A stretch of DNA of 64,000 bases from Erwinia phyllosphaerae (GTDB lineage: Bacteria; Pseudomonadota; Gammaproteobacteria; Enterobacterales; Enterobacteriaceae): positions 186,001-250,000 of the forward strand of contig NZ_JAHSPF010000003.1 in NCBI RefSeq assembly GCF_019132875.1, written 5' to 3'. The notes beneath the pieces were generated by a model. The model searched no databases. It was not told the DNA's origin and was given only the letters and a program-made list of their open reading frames with translations. This document shows, piece after piece, positions 9,384 through 17,506 of the stretch (position 1 is its first letter; the number at the start of each line of letters is the position of its first letter). A program made the position numbers and the translations under genes.

Positions 9384-10832
9384 ATGCGTAAACATAATTT
9401 AAGGCTGATCCTTTTCATCTGCTCTATCGCTTCACTAAGCGGCGTTATCCTGGGTTATGACGCCTCGGTTATCTCCGGCGTTATCGATCCATTTTCGGAA
9501 CATTTCAACCTTTCGCCCTGGGAAAGTGGCTGGGCCGTTTCAAATGTTATTTTGGGATGTGTCTTCGGGGCCTGGGGGGTCGGCTACATTTCCGACCGGA
9601 TTGGGCGTAAATCGACGCTAATTGCTACCGCAGTTCTGTTTGTCATCTCTGCTGCTGGCGCAGCGTTAGCCAACTCCTTAACCGATTTTGTAATTTATCG
9701 GCTTATCGGCGGACTGGCAGTAGGCATGGCCTCCGCTATTACTCCGCTGTATATCGCTGAAATATCGCCAAAAGACTGGCGGGGCCGCATGCTGGGTTTG
9801 CAACAGATGCTCATGGTTGGCGGTCAGGTAACCGTATATGTGGTGAATTACTTTATTGCGCGCGGAATGACGCATGAGTGGCTGGTTAATGCAGGTTGGC
9901 GCTGGATGCTGGCTTCTGGCGTGGTGCCCTGTGCACTCTTTCTGCTGTTAGTGCCGTTTATGCCTGAATCGCCAAGATGGCTGGCGCTTAAAGGGAAAAC
10001 AGAGCGCGCCCATGAGGTATTGACGCGTTTATCTAACGGACAGCATGCCGATCGTTTACTCCAGGAGATCCTTATTTCTTTCCGGCACGAAAGCGCGCAG
10101 TCAAACCAGCGCAGTATTTTACGTGACCAACGCGCCCGCTACATTTTGTTAATTGGCTGCGCTATTGCCGTTCTGCAACAGGTGTCCGGCATCAATATTC
10201 TGCTTTACTACGCGCCGTCGCTGCTAAAAAACATTTCTGGAAGCATGCAAACTTCGCTATTCCAGAGCATTTTTTTGGGCCTTGCGCTACTGGTGGGGGT
10301 AGCTGTTTGCCTGAGCGTGATTGATCGTCTGGGCCGTACGCCGTTGCTACGTTGGGGAGCGCTTGGCTGTGCGCTATGTCTGATGTTTACTTCATGGGCA
10401 TTTATTACGCAGGTAGAAGGTTTATTGCCGGTAGTTGGTCTGGTGGCCTTTGTGTTGATCTTTGGTCTGTCATGGAGTCTTGGTGCCTGGCTGCTGATAT
10501 CTGAAATTTTCCCTAACCGTATTCGTGCCGTGGCAATGGGGTTCGCTTTTTCATCCATGTATGTAGCGAATTTTATCGTCACGCAAAGTTTTCCAATGAT
10601 GAACCGCAGCGTCCTGCTGATGGCACGCTTTCATGGCGCGTTTCCGCTCATGCTGTGTGCTTTGGGATGCCTGGTGGCGTTCTGGTTTGTAAAACGTTTT
10701 CTGCCGGAAACTCGCGGCGTTTCGCTTGAGCATATTGAACCCCTCATGCTTTCCAAATCCCGTCGTTTTGCCGAAGAGGCGCGGCGACCTTTAGAACCTC
10801 TTTCTACCCACATCGGTAACCCTGAACAATAA
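9384..10832 (+). CDS. MFS sugar porter (XylE/IolT-like)
   Basis: This 482-residue protein is a 12-segment proton-sugar symporter of the MFS sugar porter family. The signatures are visible: GYDASVISGV in the first segment, DRIGRKS between segments 2 and 3, MPESPRWL before the central loop, DRLGRTP in the second half and LPETRGVSLE at the end. The ATG at 9384 was chosen because a GGAAAT ribosome site precedes it and the product then starts just before the first membrane segment; upstream ATG codons fall within the promoter. It is the first gene of a three-gene operon, 10 bp before a dehydrogenase. Together with an IolG-like enzyme, the substrate is probably an inositol isomer, a sugar or a related polyol; this is inference. 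Confidence 0.92.
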   Translation: MRKHNLRLILFICSIASLSGVILGYDASVISGVIDPFSEHFNLSPWESGWAVSNVILGCVFGAWGVGYISDRIGRKSTLIATAVLFVISAAGAALANSLTDFVIYRLIGGLAVGMASAITPLYIAEISPKDWRGRMLGLQQMLMVGGQVTVYVVNYFIARGMTHEWLVNAGWRWMLASGVVPCALFLLLVPFMPESPRWLALKGKTERAHEVLTRLSNGQHADRLLQEILISFRHESAQSNQRSILRDQRARYILLIGCAIAVLQQVSGINILLYYAPSLLKNISGSMQTSLFQSIFLGLALLVGVAVCLSVIDRLGRTPLLRWGALGCALCLMFTSWAFITQVEGLLPVVGLVAFVLIFGLSWSLGAWLLISEIFPNRIRAVAMGFAFSSMYVANFIVTQSFPMMNRSVLLMARFHGAFPLMLCALGCLVAFWFVKRFLPETRGVSLEHIEPLMLSKSRRFAEEARRPLEPLSTHIGNPEQ

Positions 10833-10842
10833 GGAGTAAATT

Positions 10843-11862
10843 ATGACTTTTCAAAAACCACCGGTACGTGTTGGCCTGATTGGCGCAGGACGTATGGGAA
10901 GCTTTCACGCTGAAAACCTTGCCTGGCGCGTGCCCGGTGCAACTCTGGCAGCCGTGGCCGATCCACAGCCAGGCGCAGCGGCGAAACTGGCCGAAAAACT
11001 CGGCGTTGAAAAAGCTTATAGCAACCTGCATGAGCTGTTAATGGATGCTGAAATTGATGCCGTTGTTATCGCTTCGCCAGCCCGCACGCATGCTGAATGG
11101 GTTATTGCCGCAGTCAGCGCAGGCAAACATGTGTTTTGTGAAAAACCGATGGCGGTTACGCTGGATGAGGCGGACCGTGCTATTGCAGCGGCCAAAGGAG
11201 CAGGCGTGGTATTGCAGGTTGGCTTTAACCGACGCTTTGACAGCGGATTTGCGGCCGCAATAGCAGCAGTGAAAGCGGGTGAGAATGGCACAACGCAATT
11301 AAGCCGCTCGGTCACCCGCGATCCAGCCTTACGCGATCCGGCACCCATACCACAATGGACAATATTCCTTGAAACCCTGATCCATGATTTCGATACGCTG
11401 TTGCACTTTAACTATGGCGCTAAGCCGGTGGAAGTTTATGCGCTGGCTGATGCGTTGGTGCGCCCGGATTTCAAAGATAAGGGGTTACTTGACACCTCGG
11501 TAGTGACTATCCGTTTTGATAACGGCGCTATTGCCACCGCTGAGGCCAATTTCCAGGCAGTTTATGGCTACGACGTACGTGGTGAAGTTTTCGGTAGTAA
11601 AGGCATGTTACAGGCTGGCCATATCAACGCCACTAACTGCGTGCGTTACCATGCCGACGGCATCGCGATTGAAACCTCCCGCATGGACTCCGATCTGCTG
11701 CGTGAAGCCTACGTAATGGAAATGATTGAGTTTGCCCGCTGCATCCGCACAGGAGAAACGCCGCGTGCTACTGGCGAAGATGCACGCAACGCACTTGAAA
11801 TCGCGTTAGCCTGTATTGAATCCGTGAAGCACGGCCAGCCAGTCAAGCTGGGAGGCCGCTAA
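10843..11862 (+). CDS. Gfo/Idh/MocA dehydrogenase, inositol 2-dehydrogenase-like (IolG-like)
   Basis: This 339-residue NAD(P)-dependent oxidoreductase has an N-terminal Rossmann fold with GLIGAGRMGSFHA at residues 8-20 and the family motif CEKPMAVTLDEA near residue 100. The C-terminal half is the typical alpha-beta substrate domain with QVGFNRRFD and a catalytic-looking HDFDTLLHF. The sequence is closest to inositol 2-dehydrogenases, which oxidise a ring hydroxyl to a ketone, but the substrate cannot be fixed from sequence. It is translated from an ATG after an AAGGAGT site and its stop overlaps the start of the next gene (TAATG), so the two are translationally coupled. Confidence 0.9.
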   Translation: MTFQKPPVRVGLIGAGRMGSFHAENLAWRVPGATLAAVADPQPGAAAKLAEKLGVEKAYSNLHELLMDAEIDAVVIASPARTHAEWVIAAVSAGKHVFCEKPMAVTLDEADRAIAAAKGAGVVLQVGFNRRFDSGFAAAIAAVKAGENGTTQLSRSVTRDPALRDPAPIPQWTIFLETLIHDFDTLLHFNYGAKPVEVYALADALVRPDFKDKGLLDTSVVTIRFDNGAIATAEANFQAVYGYDVRGEVFGSKGMLQAGHINATNCVRYHADGIAIETSRMDSDLLREAYVMEMIEFARCIRTGETPRATGEDARNALEIALACIESVKHGQPVKLGGR

Positions 11863-12641
11863 TGTGCAGCTATCAACTCTCCGTATGTGCCGAAATGGTT
11901 TTTCTCGATCTGCCGTTTGTAGAACGGGTCAAGCGTATTCACGAGCTGGGTTTTGGTGTTGAAATCTGGGGATGGGCCAATAAAGACATTGCCGCGCTGG
12001 CTGCTACTGGTGCACGTTTTACCTCTATGACCGGTTATCTGTCAGGTAATTTGCTCGATAAAGAAGAGATCCAACAGCTGCTCCAAAGCGCGGAAGCTTC
12101 GCTGGCCGTGGCAGAGCGCTTAAATTGTCCGACGCTCAATTTGCATGGTACCGGGCTCGATGACAAAGGCCTGCCGGTAAAGCCCGTGGAAACCATCACC
12201 GGTGAAATGTGGCTAAAAGCTGCAGATACGTTACGTAAAATAGCGCGGCTGGGTGAGGGCGCAGGTCGAGTATTTACGCTAGAAAACCTTAATCTGCCGG
12301 TTGATCACCCGGGAACACCGTTTGCACTGGCGGCCGATACGCTGGCGCTGGTAGAGACTGTTGACAGCCCCGCGCTGAAAATGAATCTTGACCTTTATCA
12401 CGCACAAATTGGCGAAGGTAATTTGATTGCCCTGATCCGTCGAGCGGGCGCGGCAATAGGCGAAATTCAGGTCGCCGATGTGCCTGGCCGTCAGCAGCCG
12501 GGTACAGGTGAAATCAATTATCGTGCTATCGCACGCGTGCTGCATGAGGTCGACTATCAGGGAACGGTAGCGATGGAAGGTTGGGCCAGTGGGGACAGTA
12601 CCGCCGCACTGCTGCAATTTCGCGACTGTTTTACACTATAA
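11862..12641 (+). CDS. TIM-barrel isomerase/epimerase (hydroxypyruvate isomerase-like)
   Basis: This 259-residue protein belongs to the xylose-isomerase-like TIM-barrel superfamily (AP_endonuc_2 fold), which includes Hyi, IolE, IolI and tagatose or psicose epimerases. The segments FTLENLN, KMNLDLYHAQI and GEIQVADVPGRQQPGTGEINY are very close to the Hyi type, in which Glu, Asp, His and Glu residues bind a divalent metal. It probably isomerises or epimerises the keto product of the preceding dehydrogenase. It is the last gene of the sigma-54 operon. Hyi proper converts hydroxypyruvate to tartronate semialdehyde; in this context another substrate is at least as likely. Confidence 0.87.
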   Translation: MCSYQLSVCAEMVFLDLPFVERVKRIHELGFGVEIWGWANKDIAALAATGARFTSMTGYLSGNLLDKEEIQQLLQSAEASLAVAERLNCPTLNLHGTGLDDKGLPVKPVETITGEMWLKAADTLRKIARLGEGAGRVFTLENLNLPVDHPGTPFALAADTLALVETVDSPALKMNLDLYHAQIGEGNLIALIRRAGAAIGEIQVADVPGRQQPGTGEINYRAIARVLHEVDYQGTVAMEGWASGDSTAALLQFRDCFTL

Positions 12642-12692
12642 AAATTACGGTGACAGGCACTTTCCGTGACCTGTCGTTAAAATTTACTTTTG

Positions 12693-12762
12693 ATATCAAA
12701 CGTTGCTCCATTGTGAATAACCTTGTAGTCACCGCTCAAGAAACAATGGACTCGTTTGATAT
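12693..12762. repeat. Long imperfect inverted repeat in the spacer before yodC
   Basis: The 314-bp spacer 12642-12955 has no gene. It contains arms ATATCAAACG (12693-12702) and CGTTTGATAT (12753-12762), and inside them TCCATTGT (12707-12714) and ACAATGGA (12743-12750). Together they form a stem of about 18 paired bases with one small internal loop and a 28-nt apical loop. No T-run follows. It could be a structured RNA element, a regulator site or a remnant of a small mobile repeat. A weaker stem (GACAGG/CCTGTC near 12651-12677) follows the operon stop. Confidence 0.55.
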
Positions 12763-12955
12763 TCATACCACGCCACATATAGCAGCTCCTCACTTAAAGT
12801 TACCTGACAATACTTATTTCCTTTTTTTATTTTTCGCATTTTTAACTGCTTATTTATATTTAACAAAAGTTTTACCTACTGTTAACGGCGCAACGGACAA
12901 TTGCCTGCTATACCTGAATTTCCCCCCAGAAAAGCATTTTGCATAAGGAGTAGGC

Positions 12956-13135
12956 ATGATCCTGGTCAGTGAGGCGGTACAGCTTAAAGAAGGTGGTCCG
13001 GCGATGGTTGTCACCGGCCATGCCAGCGGCATGGTAGAGTGTCGCTGGTACGATGGGCACAGCGTCAGGCGTGAAGCCTTTCGGGAAGAGGAGCTTTGCG
13101 CCCTTAACGAGGAGCAAAACCAACTTGCCAGCTGA
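12956..13135 (+). CDS. yodC: YodC family small protein
   Basis: This 59-residue protein matches E. coli YodC (DUF2158): VSEAVQLKEGGPAMVVTG and GMVECRWYDGHSVRREAF are close to identical. The fold is a small beta-barrel; the function is unknown. The ATG at 12956 follows an AAGGAGTAGG ribosome site. As in E. coli it lies next to dgcQ, here upstream and on the same strand, with a terminator between them. It is missed by ORF length cut-offs. Confidence 0.92.
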   Translation: MILVSEAVQLKEGGPAMVVTGHASGMVECRWYDGHSVRREAFREEELCALNEEQNQLAS

Positions 13136-13141
13136 GCCGAT

Positions 13142-13170
13142 AAACGGGACGAAAATTTTCGTCCTGTTTT
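13142..13170 (+). terminator. Intrinsic terminator after yodC
   Basis: Arms at 13142-13155 and 13156-13169 form a stem with one G-U pair (outer part AAACGGGACG with CGTCCTGTTT) followed by T residues, just after the yodC stop. Confidence 0.85.
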
Positions 13171-13243
13171 CATTTACTTCCTGCAAATCCCTCAGGCACA
13201 ACTAAACTGAAACATCGATTCTGCCATCAGGGAGCTTTGTTGC

Positions 13244-14890
13244 GTGAAGTTAGCTCAGGGTTTTTTTCATTCCCGCCCGCAAGCGGTGATTCACGCCTGT
13301 TTTCTGCTGGTCTTTCTCTTTTCCTCTTTTCTGACCTGGCGCGAGGCGGAGGTATTAAAAGATACCTATGAGCTTAACCAGCAGGCCAGCCTGAATATGC
13401 TTTCCGGCGAGCTGGATCGCCAGTTCCAGTTCAGCCTCGATCAGCTTCTCTTTTATCGCAATATGCTACAGCAGGTGATGCGCGCGCCGGCTGAAAGCAA
13501 CGATATGCGCCTACAGCTGCAAAATTTTGCGCTGCTACGTCGCCAGCCGATCTGGCACCTTTATGCCAGCGCAACGCGCGGCCTGCCGTTAACCGGGATT
13601 GCAGACAGCCAGCTGGCACGCTTTCCGCTACTAAAGCGGGACAATGAAAGAATGCGCAAAGAGCTGGTGGCGACGCTGGTGATGAGTCTGATCCTGCAAC
13701 TCAACGATGCCGGCAAAGATTTCCATTCACGCCTCTGGTATCTCTCGCGTTCCGGGTTCTGGCTCAGCTCAACGCCCCTGCTGCACGACAATGAAACGCT
13801 CAGCCACTTCGAACAAAGCACTAAAGCGTTCTGGTTTACCTCGATGCGGCCAGAGATTAACCCGCTGCGGCAATCGCGCTGGAGCGGCCTCTATGCCACC
13901 GCCAGAGAGCGGGACGTGCTGACGCTGAGCCTGCCGCTGGATCTGGATGGCTACTGGTATGGCGTGCTGGCAATGGACTTCCCGGCTAACCGCATCAGTC
14001 AGCAGTTGCAGCAGGCGCTGCCGCAGCGCGCTAAGGGCAGCCTGCTGTTTTACAACACGCATTTCACCTTACTGGCCAGTACGGCAGGCAGTAAAACACT
14101 TGTCGAACAGTTTACGCCGACGCAGCTTCACCGGCTAACAAAGGCTATCTCCCTCGGCGGCCAGGGCACGCTGCGATTAGGCTTGCGTCACGTTAGCTGG
14201 GTAAAAACGCACAATGCCGAAGGCGTCCTGATTAAGGTAGATACGCTACGTCAGGGGCTGGCCAGCGATACCGGAAGAGTAGCGCTGGCGCTGCTGGGCA
14301 TGTGGCTGCTGTTTACCCTGGTGCTGCTGCTGTCGCATCAGGCCATTTTCCGTCTGGTCGGGCGCATGCTAAAGATGCAGGAAACTTTCCGCTGGCGCGC
14401 CAGTCATGACGGCCTGACGAAAATGCTTAACCGTACGGCATTTTTTGAGCAGGCGGAGGCGCTAATTCAGGAAAGCCAACAGCGGAATATACCTTTTTCT
14501 GTCATCCAGCTGGATTTGGATCACTTCAAGCAGATTAATGACAATTATGGCCATGAAGCGGGCGATCGCGTGCTGTCCTACGCCGCTGCGGTGATCCATG
14601 AAACTATTGGCGAAGCAACGGCAGGGCGCGTGGGTGGCGAGGAATTTTGTATTGTGCTCTCGGCCAGCGCCAGCGAGGCGCGCGACGTGGCCGAGCGAGT
14701 ACGTCTGACGCTGGCCAGAAAACAGGTATTTGCCGGTAATTCTGCGTGGCTGCGGATTTCGGCGTCGCTGGGCGTCGCCTCCAGCCAGGAAACCGGCGAA
14801 TACAATTTTGACAGCCTGCGCTCAATAGCCGATCGCAGGCTCTATCTGGCTAAAGCAACGGGTAGAAACCGCGTCTGCGACCGCGACTAA
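13244..14890 (+). CDS. dgcQ: Diguanylate cyclase DgcQ with periplasmic sensor
   Basis: This 548-residue inner-membrane protein makes cyclic di-GMP from two GTP. A membrane segment lies near residues 15-32, a periplasmic sensor region follows to about residue 345, and a second segment (ALLGMWLLFTLVLLL) precedes the GGDEF domain. The active site reads GGEEF at 464-468 and the substrate motif LDLDHFKQIND is intact, so it should be active. An inhibitory-site RxxD is not obvious. Similarity to E. coli DgcQ (YedQ) is clear in the membrane-proximal parts (LLFSSFLTWREAEVL) and the catalytic domain; DgcQ is linked to cellulose and motility control. The start is GTG at 13244 with AGGGAG upstream. Its 3' end overlaps the convergent gpgS by 4 bp. 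The order yodC-dgcQ-mpgP matches E. coli. Confidence 0.93.
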   Translation: MKLAQGFFHSRPQAVIHACFLLVFLFSSFLTWREAEVLKDTYELNQQASLNMLSGELDRQFQFSLDQLLFYRNMLQQVMRAPAESNDMRLQLQNFALLRRQPIWHLYASATRGLPLTGIADSQLARFPLLKRDNERMRKELVATLVMSLILQLNDAGKDFHSRLWYLSRSGFWLSSTPLLHDNETLSHFEQSTKAFWFTSMRPEINPLRQSRWSGLYATARERDVLTLSLPLDLDGYWYGVLAMDFPANRISQQLQQALPQRAKGSLLFYNTHFTLLASTAGSKTLVEQFTPTQLHRLTKAISLGGQGTLRLGLRHVSWVKTHNAEGVLIKVDTLRQGLASDTGRVALALLGMWLLFTLVLLLSHQAIFRLVGRMLKMQETFRWRASHDGLTKMLNRTAFFEQAEALIQESQQRNIPFSVIQLDLDHFKQINDNYGHEAGDRVLSYAAAVIHETIGEATAGRVGGEEFCIVLSASASEARDVAERVRLTLARKQVFAGNSAWLRISASLGVASSQETGEYNFDSLRSIADRRLYLAKATGRNRVCDRD

Positions 14891-16107
14891 ACGTTGCCTT
14901 CATTATCTTCTTCCACCGCCTTGTAAATCCGCTGCATAATATCGGGAAAAGCAGACTGCACGCGGCTCCAGCTGGGAATAAATGGTTTCTCATTGGGGCG
15001 TTCAATAAAGGACTGGCCCGCTTCCAGAATCGACTGGGTAAACATTTCGACCGCCGCTTCCTCCGCATGCTGGTCAAACCGTAGCCCGTTCATCGACGCT
15101 TCATGGCTATAAATTTCCATCATATCCAGCGCGTTACGGTAGTAGGTGGCTTTCAGCACGCGAAAAGAGTCGCTGGTCAGATTAACGCCCATCGTCGCCA
15201 TCTTACGCAGTAAAGACTGCACAATATCGTTACTCATGCGCTTCAGCCCGCCGGTGCCATCATCTTCAGCCAGAGGCTGATGCTTGTGATCGTAGTGATG
15301 GGCGATCTCGACCTGGCAACTCTGCCGCGTGGTGTAGTTGCGATAAATTTCCGAAAGCACGCCGATTTCCAGCCCCCAGTCGCCGGGGATTTTGATGTTA
15401 TTCAGCACGTGCGTGCGCATCGCGAACTCGCCGGAAAGCGGATAGCGGAAGCTGGTTAAATAGTCGAGATATTCCGAATGGCCGTAAACCTTTTGCAGCG
15501 ACCGCAGCAGTGGCCCAACCAGCAGGCGGCCAACGCGGCCGTTCAGTTTATTATCGGCCACGCGGGCGTAAAAGCCCTTACAAAACTCATACTGGAAAGC
15601 CGGATTGGCAAGCGGATAGAGCAACCGAGCCAGCATACCGCGCTCATAGGTGACGATATCGCAGTCGTGCAGCGCCACGCAGCTTGACCGTTCAGACGCC
15701 AGCGTATAGCCGGTACAAAACCAGACGTTCCGGCCTTTTCCTGGCTGCGAAGGCGAAAGACCCTCTTTATCCAGCTCGGCGTCAATCGCCTTCAGGCGTG
15801 GGCCATCATTCCATAAAATTCGGTGACGCTGCGGCAGGCGGGAAAAAAATTCACGAGCGTGTAGAAACTGGTCACGGTCGGCGCGATCCAGGCCAATCAC
15901 GATCTCTTCAAGATAGGGGACTTTCGCCAGTTCATCGACGATATTGCCCAACGCCGGGCCTTCCAGTTCAGAAAAAAGGGAAGGCAGGATTAACCCCATT
16001 TTGCGGCGCTCGGCAAAATAAACCAGTTCTTTTTCCAGCTCCTCGACCGGACGTGCGGTGAGATTATGAAAATTGGTGATAACGCCGTTCTGGAAAAAAT
16101 CACTCAT
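14887..16107 (-). CDS. gpgS: Glucosyl-3-phosphoglycerate synthase (GT81)
   Basis: This 406-residue glycosyltransferase joins glucose from a nucleotide sugar to 3-phosphoglycerate. The next enzyme removes the phosphate to give glucosylglycerate, an osmolyte known from Dickeya (Erwinia) chrysanthemi. Visible features are the GT-A fold start, the DXD-type motif in ALHDCDIVTYERG near residue 165, and the GDWGLEIGVLSE motif near residue 265 typical of GT81 enzymes. The gene starts at ATG 16107, 38 bp after mpgP in the same operon; a small GC stem-loop lies in the gap. E. coli has the mpgP homologue (yedP) at this locus but not gpgS, so the operon is more complete here. Mannosyl transfer is an alternative specificity. 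Confidence 0.9.
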   Translation of the reverse strand: MSDFFQNGVITNFHNLTARPVEELEKELVYFAERRKMGLILPSLFSELEGPALGNIVDELAKVPYLEEIVIGLDRADRDQFLHAREFFSRLPQRHRILWNDGPRLKAIDAELDKEGLSPSQPGKGRNVWFCTGYTLASERSSCVALHDCDIVTYERGMLARLLYPLANPAFQYEFCKGFYARVADNKLNGRVGRLLVGPLLRSLQKVYGHSEYLDYLTSFRYPLSGEFAMRTHVLNNIKIPGDWGLEIGVLSEIYRNYTTRQSCQVEIAHHYDHKHQPLAEDDGTGGLKRMSNDIVQSLLRKMATMGVNLTSDSFRVLKATYYRNALDMMEIYSHEASMNGLRFDQHAEEAAVEMFTQSILEAGQSFIERPNEKPFIPSWSRVQSAFPDIMQRIYKAVEEDNEGNV

Positions 16108-16145
16108 CGCGTATTCCTTAAGGCTGGCCCGTCTGGCGGGCGGGT

Positions 16146-16949
16146 TTATTGCGTTATATAGTGCGTCAGGCCTTCGCTCCAGCCTTGCGGGCCAAAACCT
16201 GCGCTATAAAAGATATGCTCTTTATCCTGACGTTTTAGCTCAACGGCGTTTTTACTGTAGCCTTTGATCACCACGGCATAATCGACTTTATCCAGCATGG
16301 GCGCGTCGTTAGGGCCATCGCCAAGACCTATGGTTATCCAGCGGCCTTTCCCGGAGGCGGGAAAATGCGTTAGTAGCCAGCTCAGCGCTGCGCCTTTACC
16401 GCGTCCCTGATTCATGACGTGCCAGAAGCGACCGCCCTGAACCAGCTCCAGTTCGTGTTTTGCCAGCGCCTGCTGAAAAAAGGTAAATTGCTCTGTCGTA
16501 TCGCGCCAGATCAGGCTTTCCGAGCCTTCACGCGTTTTAGCAAGCGCCGCATCGTGCGGCGTCAGCCCTGTCCAGTCCGCCACCTCTTTCTCTGAAACAT
16601 CCGCGAAGCCGGTAAATTTAAAACCGTGTTGCTCACGCAGCTGCGCGAGCGTGGCGCAAATCGCGGCATAACTTTTACCACCCGGAAGAGAAGCCGTAGC
16701 GCTATTTTGCTGCTGCCATTTAACCACGGCACCGTTTTCGGCTATAAAAGGCGCGCCGGTGATGCCCAGCGAGCGCTGGAGAGGGACGATTTCAGCAGCG
16801 GTTTTACTGGAGCAAATTACCAGCGGTACCGCAGCGGACTGCAGGCGATCCAGCCAGGCCTGAGCGGGCTGCCAGCTGTAGGTATGGTGATCCAGCAGCG
16901 AACCATCCAAATCGGTAATGATCATAAGCGGGTCATGCAGCGCTGGCAT
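16146..16949 (-). CDS. mpgP: Mannosyl/glucosyl-3-phosphoglycerate phosphatase (YedP family)
   Basis: This 267-residue HAD-superfamily phosphatase has motif I ITDLDGSLLD near the N-terminus with the nucleophilic Asp, and the motif IV block GLGDGPNDAPML near residue 215. The middle segment WHVMNQGRGKGAAL is typical of the MpgP/YedP group. It should dephosphorylate the product of GpgS, its operon partner. The start MPALHD at 16949 was chosen because GGAGAAAT lies just upstream; an ATG at 16991 in the same frame would overlap the -10 element. A sigma-S-like promoter precedes it. Confidence 0.92.
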   Translation of the reverse strand: MPALHDPLMIITDLDGSLLDHHTYSWQPAQAWLDRLQSAAVPLVICSSKTAAEIVPLQRSLGITGAPFIAENGAVVKWQQQNSATASLPGGKSYAAICATLAQLREQHGFKFTGFADVSEKEVADWTGLTPHDAALAKTREGSESLIWRDTTEQFTFFQQALAKHELELVQGGRFWHVMNQGRGKGAALSWLLTHFPASGKGRWITIGLGDGPNDAPMLDKVDYAVVIKGYSKNAVELKRQDKEHIFYSAGFGPQGWSEGLTHYITQ

Positions 16950-16989
16950 CGTTATTTCTCCTTCTGTCCGAACGCGGTGCAGGATAATC

Positions 16990-16998
16990 AAGTATAGC
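16990..16998 (-). promoter_or_regulatory. Sigma-S-like -10 element of the mpgP-gpgS operon
   Basis: On the minus strand the sequence reads GCTATACTT, which matches the extended -10 of RpoS promoters (KCTATACTTAA). Transcription would start near 16984, about 35 nt before the mpgP ATG. No good -35 hexamer is visible, as is common for sigma-S promoters. Osmolyte synthesis fits stationary-phase or osmotic control. Confidence 0.65.
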
Positions 16999-17229
16999 GT
17001 TATCCGCCGGAGGCGAAGGGTGGAGCGCTGTTTAAACGAGACGGTTGTACCAGGATTAGTCTCAAAAAACAGAGAGAAATGAAGAGGGCGGGGAAAAGCA
17101 GTCGCTAACTTTTGACGCCGTTTCCGGGCGGTTTTATGAAGGGCAGAAGGTGGATAAATTCACAGGCGTTTTGCATCAGGCGACGTGTTTAAGATTCTTC
17201 TTAAGAGCGGGTTCGGTCAGACTGTGCTT

Positions 17230-17289
17230 AGAGAGTTTTCTCTGTAACGAATTTTCCTTTCTTTCCCGGCTTCTGGCCGGGTTTTTTTT
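17230..17289 (+). ncRNA. Candidate DsrA-type small RNA
   Basis: The stretch contains a small stem-loop (AGAGA/TCTCT, 17230-17243), then GTAACGAATTTT (17244-17255), then a C/T-rich linker and a strong terminator with stem 17265-17270/17276-17281 and eight T residues. The single-stranded 12-mer is identical, from memory, to the segment after the first stem of E. coli DsrA that pairs with the rpoS leader. The place is also right: between the yedP homologue and dsrB, on the dsrB strand. The first stem differs from E. coli and the 5' end and promoter are not certain. An additional stem (TTAAGA/TCTTAA, 17189-17204) lies just upstream and could belong to the RNA or to its promoter region. Confidence 0.45.
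17265..17289 (+). terminator. Intrinsic terminator, plus strand
   Basis: CCCGGC (17265-17270), a 5-nt loop, GCCGGG (17276-17281) and eight T. No plus-strand protein gene lies upstream within 500 bp, so it most likely ends a small RNA. Confidence 0.9.
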
Positions 17290-17321
17290 GCGCTTTTCAG
17301 CGCTATATCCCGGAAAAAAGA

Positions 17322-17347
17322 CAAAAAAAAGCCCGCGCTGCGCGGGC
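17322..17347 (-). terminator. Intrinsic terminator, minus strand, with no known gene upstream
   Basis: GCCCGCG and its complement form a stem at 17331-17347. Read leftwards it is followed by eight to nine T (17323-17330). The spacer 17348-17574 to the right has no minus-strand gene, so this probably ends a second, leftward small RNA starting somewhere in 17360-17480. On the plus strand it has no T-run. Confidence 0.75.
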
Positions 17348-17506
17348 AAAAATCCTTGTTACTTTTTAGGTTGACTGCGCCTTTGGGGTTGGTGCAGTGA
17401 GGACAGTGTAAGCCGTGTAGTTGTCAGAAGTCTCACTGTAAAACGTTAAAAAAGTGAAAATAACGCTTATTGATTACGTTGTTTTACACGCGCGCGCCGA
17501 GCGAAA

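Noticed and set aside
13561-14062. Minus-strand ORFs inside dgcQ
   Set aside because: They are short shadows of an intact GGDEF gene.
16127-16141. GC hairpin between mpgP and gpgS as a terminator
   Set aside because: The stem is only 5 bp and no T-run follows on the minus strand; it may be a minor attenuator at most.
17150-17374. 74-codon ORF across the small-RNA region
   Set aside because: It runs through two opposed terminators and resembles no protein; the structures favour RNA genes.
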